The notes under the pieces were generated by a model that worked only from the letters and a program-made list of their open reading frames with translations, was not told the origin of the DNA and searched no databases. This document shows positions 1 through 8,189 of a stretch of 26,822 nucleotides of DNA, piece after piece (position 1 is the stretch's first letter; every line of letters starts with the position of its first letter). Position numbers and translations under genes: made by a program. The stretch is from contig JACEST010000007.1 of assembly GCA_013911715.1 (NCBI GenBank), forward strand, positions 1 to 26,822, in the 5' to 3' direction. Source of the DNA: Sphingopyxis sp. Lineage in GTDB: Bacteria; Pseudomonadota; Alphaproteobacteria; Sphingomonadales; Sphingomonadaceae.

Positions 1-1
1 C

Positions 2-2215
2 AACCTTACTGGCGCGGGCACCAACCCGCTCAATCCGGCAGTGCCATTTGGTGTTCGCACTGCTTTCGGCCTACAATTCGATCCCTCTGGCAACCTGGTG
101 CCGTGTAACCAAGGCGTCGTATTTCCGGGCACTTCCGGCTCAGGCGGCGACGGATTTGTATTTTCCGATTTCACCCAAATCACATCTGATCTCGAACGCT
201 TCACGGGGAACCTGTTCGTTACTTATGAAGTGGCACCGGATACCGAACTCTTTTTCGAAGGGACCTATTTCCGGTCGCAGGCAGACGAGCTGACGCAGCA
301 GCCGACATTCAACTCGTCGTTATTTGGCGGCCTCAGCGGCGCGCTGACCTTTTCTGCGGACAACCCGTTCCTGACGGCACAGGCACGCAACCAGTTGACG
401 TCGCGCGGCGTGACGACATTTTCCATCTCGCGCGCTTCGGATGACTTTGCTGATTTGACCGGATTTAACAGAACCCGCATTTATAACGTTGTCGGCGGGC
501 TGAGATCGAAGTTTGAAGCGCTGGGACGCGATCTCACTTTCGAGGCCTATGTTACGCATGGCAATACGCGCAGCCGGGATTTTGGGCAGGATTTGAACGC
601 TCAGAACTTCATCAATGCGGTCAACGTCACGACGAATGCGGCCGGGCAAATTGTCTGCACCACGGCACCGACCCGATTGGTCGGTGCCGCATTGACAGGG
701 TTTGCAGCACCAGGCGGCACTCCAATCGCTGACCCCAATTGCGTCCCGCTGAACGTCTTTGGCGATGGCGTCGCATCGGCGGCAGCGCGCGATTATGTGA
801 TCGAAGATTTCGTAACCGTCAGTGTGCAAGAGCAAACAGTTTTCAACGCCAACATCGGTGGGGAACTGTTTGACCTGTGGGCAGGGCCAATTGCCTTCAA
901 CATTGGTTATGAACATCGCGATGAACAGGCCAGCTTTACCCCGAGCGATTTCCAGCAAGCCGGACGTGGACGCGCGGTGGCAATCACTCCGCTTGACGGC
1001 CGATTTAATCTGGACGAAGTTTTCGGCGAAATCCGTATCCCGCTGGTCAGTCCTGATAATAACATTCCCTTTGTAAAAAGCCTGCAGTTTACAGGTCGGG
1101 GCCGATACACGGACAATACAGTTAATGGTGGATCCTTTGCTTACACCTTTGGTGGCAGCTGGGCTCCGATCGATGATGTTGAATTTCGCGGAAATATAAC
1201 GCGGTCATTCCGGTCTCCGGCGATTACAGAATTGTTCCTGCCTGAAGTGAACACCTTTGCTTTCGTTCCGGACCTTTGCCAGCCAGCCAACCGTAATGCT
1301 GGGCCCGCACCTGCGGTCCGCGCGCGAAACTGCGCAGCGTTTATCGCGGCGTTTCCAGGGACTGATTTTAATTCGCCCGACCCTGCTTCAACCGCCTCGG
1401 TTCCAGCCCGTTCAGGCGGCAACCCCAATCTGGAAAATGAACGCGCCAATAGTTTCAGCTATGGCGTAATCGTGCGGCCGACCTTCATTCCTGGCCTGGC
1501 GATCACCGCAGACTATGTCAGCATTTCGCTCAACGGGCCTATTGCCAACCTGACAATCGCGCAGATTGCATCAGGGTGCTTTGACAATGAAGATTTTGAT
1601 ACCAGCGACGTTCTCAATGCCAATAGTTTCTGCTCGCAGATCAACTATGGTCCCAACGGGCGTGTGCTCGCCGACACCCAGAACCCTGGCGTGATCAGCG
1701 GGTTCGTGAATGGCAACGAAATTTTGTTCCGCGGCATCCAAAGCACCGTAAACTACTCCATTCCGGTTAGCGAAAAGTCCAGGATCGAACTCGCCGGTGA
1801 CTTGCTCTACGTGCGTCGTCGGCTCGTTGATATTACGGGTGTGGCTCCCAGCCGCACTGATGGCACCGTGGGCGACCCGGAATTCTCTGGTCAGCTCCGC
1901 GCGCGATTTGTCACGCCAAACTATGGGGCGACCGTGACAGCTACCTATACCGGCCAGCAGCTTACGAGCCGCCTCAACCGGCAAGTCGGCCAACCTGGCC
2001 AGGGTTTCGACGCCCGCGAAATCGACAAGCTCAACGACTTTGTCGTAATCAGCGGTGGTTTCTTCATTGACCCCACGGACAACTTCCGCCTGACTTTGTC
2101 GGTCAACAATTTGTTCAATCGGCGGTTCCAGACCTATTTTGGTGAACCGCTTCCGGCCAGCTTCAATGACCTGATCGGTCGCCGCTTCGCCGTCAGCGCT
2201 CGTTTTTCATACTAG
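2..2215 (+). CDS. TonB-dependent outer-membrane receptor, C-terminal part (5' end outside window)
   Basis: The reading frame is open from the left edge (first full codon at 2), so the signal peptide, TonB box and most or all of the plug domain lie upstream of the window. What remains is a long outer-membrane beta-barrel rich in aromatic, Asn and Gly residues. It has short internal stretches typical of TonB-dependent receptors: GNLFVTYEV early, FRGNITRSFRSPAITELF mid-barrel, and a C-terminal NLFNRR...LIGRRFAVSARFSY block ending in an aromatic residue, as outer-membrane barrels do. Cysteines occur in likely extracellular loops (for example around SGCFDNEDFD and NSFCSQI). Such receptors import siderophores, cobalamin, oligosaccharides or other large ligands using TonB-ExbBD energy; the substrate cannot be read from this part. 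The gene runs convergently with alr and ends in a strong terminator. Family is certain; ligand is unknown. Confidence 0.93.
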   Translation, partial: NLTGAGTNPLNPAVPFGVRTAFGLQFDPSGNLVPCNQGVVFPGTSGSGGDGFVFSDFTQITSDLERFTGNLFVTYEVAPDTELFFEGTYFRSQADELTQQPTFNSSLFGGLSGALTFSADNPFLTAQARNQLTSRGVTTFSISRASDDFADLTGFNRTRIYNVVGGLRSKFEALGRDLTFEAYVTHGNTRSRDFGQDLNAQNFINAVNVTTNAAGQIVCTTAPTRLVGAALTGFAAPGGTPIADPNCVPLNVFGDGVASAAARDYVIEDFVTVSVQEQTVFNANIGGELFDLWAGPIAFNIGYEHRDEQASFTPSDFQQAGRGRAVAITPLDGRFNLDEVFGEIRIPLVSPDNNIPFVKSLQFTGRGRYTDNTVNGGSFAYTFGGSWAPIDDVEFRGNITRSFRSPAITELFLPEVNTFAFVPDLCQPANRNAGPAPAVRARNCAAFIAAFPGTDFNSPDPASTASVPARSGGNPNLENERANSFSYGVIVRPTFIPGLAITADYVSISLNGPIANLTIAQIASGCFDNEDFDTSDVLNANSFCSQINYGPNGRVLADTQNPGVISGFVNGNEILFRGIQSTVNYSIPVSEKSRIELAGDLLYVRRRLVDITGVAPSRTDGTVGDPEFSGQLRARFVTPNYGATVTATYTGQQLTSRLNRQVGQPGQGFDAREIDKLNDFVVISGGFFIDPTDNFRLTLSVNNLFNRRFQTYFGEPLPASFNDLIGRRFAVSARFSY

Positions 2216-2240
2216 ACGGCACTGAAGTTTCAAATTTTCA

Positions 2241-2273
2241 GGGCTGCCACCGCAAAGTGGCAGCCCTTTTTTT
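2241..2273 (+). terminator. Rho-independent terminator of the TonB-dependent receptor gene
   Basis: A perfect 10-bp stem, GGGCTGCCAC / GTGGCAGCCC (2241-2250 and 2257-2266), encloses a 6-nt loop and is followed by seven T on the plus strand (2267-2273). It lies 25 nt past the receptor stop codon. On the minus strand the hairpin would follow the alr stop codon but lacks a T tract there, so it is best read as a terminator for the plus-strand gene. Confidence 0.9.
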
Positions 2274-2276
2274 GGC

Positions 2277-3314
2277 CTACGCCCAAATCCGATCAAAACG
2301 CTGGCCCAACCCCGTCAGCAGCTCATATTGCGCCATCCCGGTCGCCGCTGCCGCCGACGGCAGGTCGAGCGGCAGGGTGATCCAGTCGCCTTCGTCAAGC
2401 GCGGGCGCCGCGCTCAGGTCGAGCGCGATCAGGTCCATCGACACGCGACCGACCAGCGGCAGCACCGCATCGCCCGCGCCCGCCGCGCCATGCCCGGCAA
2501 AGCTGCGCCAATAGCCATCGGCATAGCCCAGATTGGCGATGCCCACCGGCGTGTCGCGCGGCGCCGTCCAGGTTGCGCCATAGCCGACGCTGTCACCGGC
2601 GCGCACGATGCGCCGCTGAAGCAATTGCGCCTCGATCGTCACCACCGGGCGGACACGCCCTGACGCCTCGGCGCGGGGTATGCCGCCATAAAGCGACAGT
2701 CCCGGGCGGGTAAGGTCAAAGCCATAGGCGGGGCCAAGGCAGATGCCTGCGCTGTTGGCCAGGCTTGCTCGCCGCGCGCCGACCGTTGGGGCGATGGCGC
2801 GAAAGGCGGCCAACTGCGCCGCATTCTGCGCATTATCTGTATCGGCACTGGCGAGATGGCTCATCACGACATCGATATTCAGCCCGCTGCACGCGGCAAC
2901 CTTGTCCGTCGCACAGCCGAGGCGGTTCATACCGGTGTCGATCATGACGTCACAGCTGCGGCTCGCTCCGTCGCGGTGCCAGCGGGCGATTTGCGCCGCG
3001 CTGTTCAGCACCGGCCGCGCTGGCAGGGTCAATGCAGCGGGCATATCTTCGTCGCGTACGCCGTGCAGCACCGCGAGCCGCGCGCCCGGTGGCAGTGGCA
3101 TCAACGCCGCCGCTTCGGCCCAGGTCGCGACGAAAAAGTCGCGGCATCCCGCCACAAACAGCCGTTCCGTCACCCCGCGAGCGCCAAGGCCATAGCCATC
3201 GGCTTTGATCGCCGCGCCCGCGGGCGCACCGCCCTGCCGCGCCAGCCAGCGCCAATTATGGACCAGCGCATCGGCGCTGAGGCGCAAGCGCGAAGGGGCC
3301 GACACAGGCATCAT
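2277..3314 (-). CDS. alr: Alanine racemase (PLP-dependent)
   Basis: Converts L-alanine to D-alanine for peptidoglycan synthesis in the cytosol. From the start chosen here the product is about 345 aa, near the usual family length. The PLP-binding lysine sits in AAIKADGYGLG (Lys ~37), at the start of the TIM-barrel domain. The C-terminal beta domain shows SVGYGATWTAPRD, whose Tyr is the second catalytic base in this family, followed by NLGYADGYWR and the signature VGRVSMDLIALDLS. The open frame extends upstream to 3587, but that part lies inside the transporter gene and is a shadow. Two adjacent ATG codons at 3314 and 3311 lead into the conserved SRLRLSADALVHNWRWL start, behind a weak GGCGG. 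The gap to the transporter stop is 28 nt, so the two are probably cotranscribed. A second racemase (dadX type) elsewhere cannot be excluded. Confidence 0.95.
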   Translation of the reverse strand: MMPVSAPSRLRLSADALVHNWRWLARQGGAPAGAAIKADGYGLGARGVTERLFVAGCRDFFVATWAEAAALMPLPPGARLAVLHGVRDEDMPAALTLPARPVLNSAAQIARWHRDGASRSCDVMIDTGMNRLGCATDKVAACSGLNIDVVMSHLASADTDNAQNAAQLAAFRAIAPTVGARRASLANSAGICLGPAYGFDLTRPGLSLYGGIPRAEASGRVRPVVTIEAQLLQRRIVRAGDSVGYGATWTAPRDTPVGIANLGYADGYWRSFAGHGAAGAGDAVLPLVGRVSMDLIALDLSAAPALDEGDWITLPLDLPSAAAATGMAQYELLTGLGQRFDRIWA

Positions 3315-3342
3315 CGCCGAGCGCCTACCGCCCCGCCCAACC

Positions 3343-4911
3343 TTAGTCGAGCGCCGCGTTGCGATTTTCGGGCAGCCAGATCGCGCTGACGATGAACGCC
3401 ATGGCGGTGACGCCGATGCCATACCATAGCCCGTTGAACGCCCCGCCAGTGGTGACAACGATATATTGCGAGATAAAGGGCAGAAAGCCGCCGAAATAGC
3501 CCGTCCCGATGTGATAAGGGATCGACAGCGAGGTATAGCGGATTTTGGCCGGGAACATTTCGACCAAAATCGCCGCAACCTGGCCATAGGTCATCGCCGA
3601 CAGCGCGACGAGCGCGGCCACGATCAGGATGATGACCAACCCGCTGCGCTGTGCAGGATCGGATTTGTCGGGGTACCCCGCCGCCTCCAGCGCCGCGATA
3701 TAGGCCTTTTCATCAAAGCCCGCGACGCTGGCCGCACCGACCTTCAGCGTCACCGCGTCGGCGCTTTCCTTGCTGTAACTGATGCCGCGTTTGGACAGGA
3801 AGTTGAGCGCTTTGCCGCAATCGGTTGTCTGCTTGCCCGCAAATACGTCAAAATCGCATGCTGGCATGGCAAGCGTCACTGGTGCATTGGCCGTCGCCTT
3901 GGAAAGCGCTGGGTTCGCCGCATCGGCCATTGCCCAGAACAGCGGAAAGGTCAGCGCCATCGACAATGCATAGCCGATGAGCAAAATCCGCTTGCGGCCA
4001 TAATGGTCCGACAGCCACCCCGCCGCGACGTAGAGCGGGAGCGCGAGCAACGCCCCGACCGCCATATAACCCAGCGCATCGGTTTCCGGCACCCGCGCCG
4101 TCCCGGTGAGGAAGTAGAGCGTGTAAAATTGCGACGTGTAATAAATGACCGTCAGGCCCGCCGCGACGCCGAACATCGCAATGAAGATGCGTCTGACGTT
4201 GCCAGGGTAACGGATGCTGTCGACAAACGGGTTTTTGGATGTCGTGCCCGCCTCTTTCATCGCCTTGAACACCGGACTTTCGGCCAGCATCAAGCGGATC
4301 CACAGCGATACGGCGAGCAGCAGGATTGAAATCAGAAACGGGATGCGCCAGCCCCAGGCCTCAAAGGCTTCGGTTGACATCGAAGACCGCGTCGCCAGCA
4401 CGACGCACACGGCCAGCAGGAAACCGCCGCCAACCGACGCCTGAATCCAGCTGGTATATTGGCCGCGCTTGCCCGGCGGGGCATGTTCAGCGACATAGAT
4501 CGCCGCACCGCCATATTCGCCGCCAAGCGCCAGTCCCTGCAGGCAGCGCAGGGCCACCAGCAAACCAGCCGCCCACAAGCCCGCCTGAGCAAAGGTCGGG
4601 AGGAGTCCGATCGCCGCCGTTGCCCCGCCCATCAGCGTGATGGTGATCAAGAATGTATATTTGCGGCCAATCCGGTCGCCGAGATAGCCGAACAGGACCG
4701 CACCAACCGGGCGTACCGCAAAACCGGCGCCAAAGGTCGCGAGGCTGACCAGCGTCGCCGCGCTCGCGCTGTCACTGGGGAAAAACAGCTTGCCGATCAG
4801 CGCGGCAAGGATGCCGTAGACGAAGAAGTCATACCATTCGAAAATCGTGCCCAGCGCCGACGCGGTGATCACCAGCCGGTCGCGTTTGGGATCGATGGCA
4901 ACTTCAGACAT
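3343..4911 (-). CDS. MHS-family (metabolite:H+ symporter) MFS transporter with a large extracytoplasmic insertion
   Basis: A 522-aa inner-membrane major-facilitator protein of the MHS group (KgtP/ProP/ShiA-like proton symporters for organic acids or osmolytes). Visible marks are GTIFEWYDFFVYG in TM1 (residues 21-33), the loop motif GYLGDRIGRK (75-84), its second-half counterpart GWLSDHYGRKR (298-308), RCLQGLALGGEYGGA (122-136) and AESPVF (210-215). The start at 4911 is preceded by a GGGGAGG-type ribosome site. Residues about 329-423 form a hydrophilic insertion of roughly 95 aa between two late membrane segments, with two cysteines (352, 365) that could pair; most MHS carriers have a short loop here. 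The substrate is not readable. Its position behind pccA suggests, but does not show, uptake of a carboxylate feeding the propionyl-CoA route. Confidence 0.9.
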   Translation of the reverse strand: MSEVAIDPKRDRLVITASALGTIFEWYDFFVYGILAALIGKLFFPSDSASAATLVSLATFGAGFAVRPVGAVLFGYLGDRIGRKYTFLITITLMGGATAAIGLLPTFAQAGLWAAGLLVALRCLQGLALGGEYGGAAIYVAEHAPPGKRGQYTSWIQASVGGGFLLAVCVVLATRSSMSTEAFEAWGWRIPFLISILLLAVSLWIRLMLAESPVFKAMKEAGTTSKNPFVDSIRYPGNVRRIFIAMFGVAAGLTVIYYTSQFYTLYFLTGTARVPETDALGYMAVGALLALPLYVAAGWLSDHYGRKRILLIGYALSMALTFPLFWAMADAANPALSKATANAPVTLAMPACDFDVFAGKQTTDCGKALNFLSKRGISYSKESADAVTLKVGAASVAGFDEKAYIAALEAAGYPDKSDPAQRSGLVIILIVAALVALSAMTYGQVAAILVEMFPAKIRYTSLSIPYHIGTGYFGGFLPFISQYIVVTTGGAFNGLWYGIGVTAMAFIVSAIWLPENRNAALD

Positions 4912-4930
4912 TCAAATACTCCCCCTCCCC

Positions 4931-5020
4931 GTTCGGGCTGAGCTTGTCGAAGCCCTGTTCTTTTCTGAACGTTCAGCAGAAGAAAGGACGGTCCTTCGAC
5001 AAGCTCAGGACAGACGGGGT
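4931..5020. repeat. Intergenic inverted repeat, TGAGCTTGTCGAAG type
   Basis: The arms CTGAGCTTGTCGAAG (4938-4952) and CTTCGACAAGCTCAG (4994-5008) are perfect inverted copies. Related arms recur at 11438-11452, 15607-15621, 21958-21970 and 22028-22040. The repeat occupies the 223-nt gap between pccA and the transporter gene; the rest of that gap shows no gene I can support. It may act as an mRNA stabiliser or processing site within the operon. Confidence 0.8.
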
Positions 5021-5134
5021 GTTGTTATGGATTTGTCTTACCCGGCAATGGCCTGCGCACAAGTCCTGCTTCATGGACAGACGGGTGCCAATCCGGCTTT
5101 TGCTTTGCGAAATGCAGCAACGCCCCGATCATGA

Positions 5135-7207
5135 TCAAACCATCTCTAAAATCACTGCATCGACCGCCAGGCTGTCGCCCTGCGCCGCATTGATCTTCGC
5201 CACCACGCCCGATTTCTCGGCGCGCAGGATATTTTCCATCTTCATCGCCTCGACCGTGGCGAGCGGCTGACCGGCTTCGACCTTGTCGCCTTCGCCGACG
5301 TGCAGCGAAACGAGCAGGCCGGGCATCGGGCAGATGAGATATTTGGACAGATCGGGCGGGATTTTCTCGATCATATGCTTGGCATAGGGCGCGGCGTGCC
5401 ACGGCAGCACACGCACCTCATGCGCACGCCCGCGCGCCGTCATGCGCCAGCCGGTGCGCGTTTTGGTCAGCTTCACCGCCAGTTCCGCGCCGTCAATATC
5501 AGCGATCACCAGCCGGTCACCGGGGGTATATTCCAGCGCGATGTCGACAACATCGCCCTCGACCTTGATATGCTTGGTGCCGACCTTCACTTTCATCGGT
5601 GTGCCGCCGATGGTGACCTGCCATTTGTGCGGCGGCTCAAGCCGGTTACCGAGCTGGCCATCGACGCGGCGCGCGCGGTCGGCTTCTGCCGTCGCGACAA
5701 AGCCCGCGATGGCGGCAAGCGCTCGAGGTATGCCGTCGGGGATCGCGGCACCGTGGAAGCCATCGGGATATTCCTCGGCGATGAAACCGGTGGTGAGCTC
5801 GCCCGAACGGAAGCGCGGGTGCTGCATGATCGCGGACAGGAAATCGATATTGTGGCCGAGGCCTTCGATTTCGAAGCGGTCGAGCGCGGCGATTTGCTTG
5901 TCGGCGGCTTCCTCGCGCGTTTGCCCCCAGGTGATGAGCTTGGCGATCATGGGGTCATAGAAGATGCTGACTTCGCCGCCTTCGGTGACGCCGTCGTCGA
6001 CGCGGACGCCGTCACGGCCACGCGCAAGATAGTTGGGGACTGTCCCTTCAGGGACTGTCCCCTTGTCGACCGCCGCGTTAGGGGACAGTCCCTCAAGGGA
6101 CAGTCCCTGGTCGGGCGCACGGTAACGGGTAAGCCGCCCCGTGCTCGGCAAAAAGCCACGATAGGGGTCTTCGGCATAGATACGGTTTTCGATCGCCCAG
6201 CCATCGAGCTTCACATCGTCCTGCCCGAATGCCAGTTCTTCCCCGGCTGCCACGCGGATCATCTGTTCGACCAGATCGATGCCGGTAATGCACTCGGTCA
6301 CCGGATGCTCGACCTGAAGCCGCGTGTTCATTTCGAGGAAATAGAAACTCTCGCCGCTCGGGTCCGCGCCCGAGACGATCAACTCGACCGTGCCTGCGGA
6401 GTAATAGCCCACCGCGCGCGCCAACGCGACGCATTGTTCGCCCATCGCCTTGCGCATCTTGGGTGTGACGAACGGCGACGGCGCTTCCTCGACGACCTTT
6501 TGGTGTCGCCGCTGGATGCTGCATTCACGTTCGTTGAGGTACAGGATATTGCCGTGCTGATCGCCCAATATCTGGATTTCGATATGGCGCGGGCCCAGGA
6601 TGAACTTCTCGATAAAGACGCGGTCATCGCCGAATGAATTCAGCCCCTCGCGCTTGGTCGCCTCAAAGCCCTCGCGGACATCCTGTTCGCTATAGGCCAG
6701 CCGCATCCCCTTGCCGCCGCCGCCCGCCGACGCCTTCATCATCACCGGATAGCCGATTTCCGACGCGATCCGCACCGCATGTTCAGTATCGTCAATCTCG
6801 CCGACAAAGCCGGGGACGACATTGACGCCGGCCTGCATCGCCAGCTTCTTGGACTCAATCTTGTCGCCCATCGCGGCAATCGCGTTCACCGGCGGGCCGA
6901 TGAAAGCGATGCCTTCTGCCGCCAGCGCCTCGGCAAAGCTGGTGCGTTCGGACAGGAAGCCATAACCCGGATGCACCGCCTCCGCGCCCGTCGCCTTGCA
7001 CGCGGCGATGATTTTCTCGGCCAGCAAATAAGACTGCGCGGCAGGCGAAGGCCCGATATGCACCGCCTCATCGGCCATCGCCACAAAAGGCGCGCGCGCA
7101 TCGGCATCCGAATAGACCGCAACGGTCGCGATCCCCATGCGGCGCGCGGTTCTAATGATCCGGCAAGCAATCTCGCCACGGTTGGCGATCAGGATTTTCT
7201 TGAACAT
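5135..7207 (-). CDS. pccA: Propionyl-CoA carboxylase alpha subunit (biotin carboxylase + biotin carrier)
   Basis: Carboxylates its own biotin with ATP and bicarbonate; PccB then transfers CO2 to propionyl-CoA. It is 690 aa from the ATG at 7207, preceded by GAAGGGA. The order is the biotin carboxylase N domain (MFKKILIANRGEIACRIIR, residues 1-19), an ATP-grasp domain with glycine loop KASAGGGGKGM, EMNTRLQVEHPVTE and RIYAEDPYRGFLPSTGRL, a linker (BT) region, and a C-terminal biotinyl domain with EAMKME (biotin on Lys ~656). An acetyl-CoA or methylcrotonyl-CoA carboxylase is a formal alternative, but pccB, mce and the mutase in the same block favour propionyl-CoA. Residues ~367-391 are encoded by a palindromic repeat inserted in frame after LTRYRAPDQ, a loop that is normally short. 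Both the repeat and the absence of any stop codon in it are directly visible. The open frame continues to 7270, but without conserved sequence. Confidence 0.95.
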   Translation of the reverse strand: MFKKILIANRGEIACRIIRTARRMGIATVAVYSDADARAPFVAMADEAVHIGPSPAAQSYLLAEKIIAACKATGAEAVHPGYGFLSERTSFAEALAAEGIAFIGPPVNAIAAMGDKIESKKLAMQAGVNVVPGFVGEIDDTEHAVRIASEIGYPVMMKASAGGGGKGMRLAYSEQDVREGFEATKREGLNSFGDDRVFIEKFILGPRHIEIQILGDQHGNILYLNERECSIQRRHQKVVEEAPSPFVTPKMRKAMGEQCVALARAVGYYSAGTVELIVSGADPSGESFYFLEMNTRLQVEHPVTECITGIDLVEQMIRVAAGEELAFGQDDVKLDGWAIENRIYAEDPYRGFLPSTGRLTRYRAPDQGLSLEGLSPNAAVDKGTVPEGTVPNYLARGRDGVRVDDGVTEGGEVSIFYDPMIAKLITWGQTREEAADKQIAALDRFEIEGLGHNIDFLSAIMQHPRFRSGELTTGFIAEEYPDGFHGAAIPDGIPRALAAIAGFVATAEADRARRVDGQLGNRLEPPHKWQVTIGGTPMKVKVGTKHIKVEGDVVDIALEYTPGDRLVIADIDGAELAVKLTKTRTGWRMTARGRAHEVRVLPWHAAPYAKHMIEKIPPDLSKYLICPMPGLLVSLHVGEGDKVEAGQPLATVEAMKMENILRAEKSGVVAKINAAQGDSLAVDAVILEMV
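6036..6107. repeat. In-frame palindromic element inside pccA (four GGGACWGTCCC units)
   Basis: Four 11-nt palindromes lie at 6036-6046 and 6051-6061 (centre T) and at 6082-6092 and 6097-6107 (centre A). The two halves (6036-6062 and 6081-6107) are 27-nt inverted copies with one mismatch around an 18-nt loop, so mRNA could fold into one long hairpin. The span is 72 nt (24 codons), is stop-free in the pccA frame and encodes a Gly/Pro/Ser-rich segment containing GLSLEGLSP and GTVPEGTVP. A sister element lies in the mutase gene at 9816-9890. Confidence 0.95.
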
Positions 7208-7217
7208 GCTAATCCCT

Positions 7218-7490
7218 TCAAGACTCACCCATGTTTGTCCACAGTCGGTCGAATATGCGTGAGCGGGCAATTTCGTCGGGCAAATAGCTCGGCTTCAAGC
7301 GAACCCAAAAAGGAACATGCACACAAACATTGCTACCCTCTCCAAGCCTCAACATTCGACGCGTGGCTCGAGGCGCTTGCAGCCAGTCAAACCGCAATTT
7401 GACGTCCTCGACGTTGATTGACTCTGTTGCAACAAGTTGCACTTCCTTCAAAACTAGGGATCGAGGCGCAATGGCCGTTACGACAAGCAT
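7218..7490 (-). CDS. Hypothetical protein, 90 aa, coupled to vapC
   Basis: Not recognised. The ATG at 7490 overlaps the vapC stop as TGATG, and the stop lies 10 nt before the pccA start, so the gene fits snugly between the two. The protein is mixed in character, with no signal peptide or membrane segment. It has a basic middle (RATRRMLRLGEG), then VHVPFWVRLKPSYLPDE and RSRIFDRLWTN near the end. The stretch seems less GC-rich than its neighbours, which would fit arrival together with vapBC. It could be a third gene of the toxin-antitoxin module or the remains of a longer gene. Support is the coupling and clean fit only. Confidence 0.5.
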   Translation of the reverse strand: MLVVTAIAPRSLVLKEVQLVATESINVEDVKLRFDWLQAPRATRRMLRLGEGSNVCVHVPFWVRLKPSYLPDEIARSRIFDRLWTNMGES

Positions 7491-7882
7491 CAAACCAGCC
7501 GCCCCAACCCCGCATGCACAAAATCATTGCCCTTGTAGAGCAGCGGCTCGCCGCGCTCCATCGCCAGCGCATAGGCGAAGCAATCGCCGAAATTTAGTTT
7601 GGCCTTGTGCCCGCTCCACTTTCCAAAATCCCGATAAGCCTGACGGGCAATTTTGGCGTGCTCGTGAGTGACGGGAACAATTTCTATATTGAGTGTATTA
7701 ATTAGCGCATCCAGATCAGCACTGGCGGCGGGGTCCTTCGGCTTGTCGATCACAATGCCGCATTCGAGGTAATTCGCCGCAGACAACTTGGAATCCCTTC
7801 GCGGGCTCAATAGCTTGAGCATTGCTGTTGCTTCGGGTTCAAGTTGCAGCATGGCGACCATTGCCGATGTATCGATGATCAT
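7490..7882 (-). CDS. vapC: VapC-type PIN-domain ribonuclease toxin
   Basis: The 130-aa PIN domain has the complete acidic set seen in active VapC toxins: Asp4 (MIIDTSA), Glu40 (NYLECGI), Asp100 (LNFGDCFAYALA) and Asp120 (YKGNDF). These bind Mg2+ for endoribonuclease cleavage, typically of tRNA or rRNA. The ATG overlaps the vapB stop by 4 nt (ATGA), the usual arrangement that makes antitoxin first. The length is normal and nothing is truncated, so the system looks active. Its placement between bioB and pccA inside the propionyl-CoA operon is unusual. The RNA target cannot be told from sequence. Confidence 0.93.
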   Translation of the reverse strand: MIIDTSAMVAMLQLEPEATAMLKLLSPRRDSKLSAANYLECGIVIDKPKDPAASADLDALINTLNIEIVPVTHEHAKIARQAYRDFGKWSGHKAKLNFGDCFAYALAMERGEPLLYKGNDFVHAGLGRLV

Positions 7883-8130
7883 GCTGGCAGCCCATATTCG
7901 TCATAAAGCAAATCGCCATGCGCAAGCGACAACATCGTATCGGGCAAACGCGGCGCGGCGTCCCGACAGATTTCAAGCGCTCTCAGGTAAACGCTTTCAC
8001 TTTCACGTTGGCGCTTCCACGCACGCAAAGCCTCCAGCACCAGCTCGGTTTGGCTGATCCCTTCCGCTTTTGCGAGTTCCGCCGCCAGTGCGACGACTTC
8101 AGCGTTTTTGATGTTCATCTGCACACCCAT
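7879..8130 (-). CDS. vapB: VapB-type antitoxin
   Basis: An 83-aa protein with an N-terminal stretch MNIKNAEVVALAAELAKAEG then SQTELVLEALRAW. This resembles the DNA-binding domain of PSK/Rv0623-like VapB antitoxins. The C-terminal half (LPDTMLSLAHGDLLYDEYGLPA) would wrap and inhibit VapC. The ATG at 8130 has AAAGG upstream at a workable distance; an internal ATG at 8118 also precedes MNIKN but lacks a ribosome site. The gene overlaps vapC by ATGA and begins 59 nt after the bioB stop, where its own promoter is expected. The antitoxin-toxin complex would normally repress that promoter. Confidence 0.88.
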   Translation of the reverse strand: MGVQMNIKNAEVVALAAELAKAEGISQTELVLEALRAWKRQRESESVYLRALEICRDAAPRLPDTMLSLAHGDLLYDEYGLPA

Positions 8131-8162
8131 GGCATTCTACCTTTCTTTACCAAGGTTATACC
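8131..8162 (-). promoter_or_regulatory. Possible vapBC promoter/operator
   Basis: The short gap upstream of vapB holds GGTATAACC (minus strand, 8154-8162). It contains a TATAAC -10-like hexamer about 25 nt before the ATG, followed by repeated GGT/AGGT steps that could be operator half-sites. No good -35 was found; it would fall in the end of bioB. Weak, composition-based support. Confidence 0.3.
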
Positions 8163-8189
8163 ATCAACGGGCCAGCGACGCAAACACCC

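Noticed and set aside
3315..3587. N-terminal extension of alanine racemase by about 90 residues
   Set aside because: This part lies inside the transporter gene in another frame, is Arg/Ser-rich like a shadow frame and has no racemase similarity. The conserved start follows ATG 3314.
5025..5132. 35-aa frame starting 2 nt after the pccA stop
   Set aside because: It is tightly placed but has no ribosome site of note, no recognisable feature and ends at the edge of a repeat. Support is too weak to call a gene.
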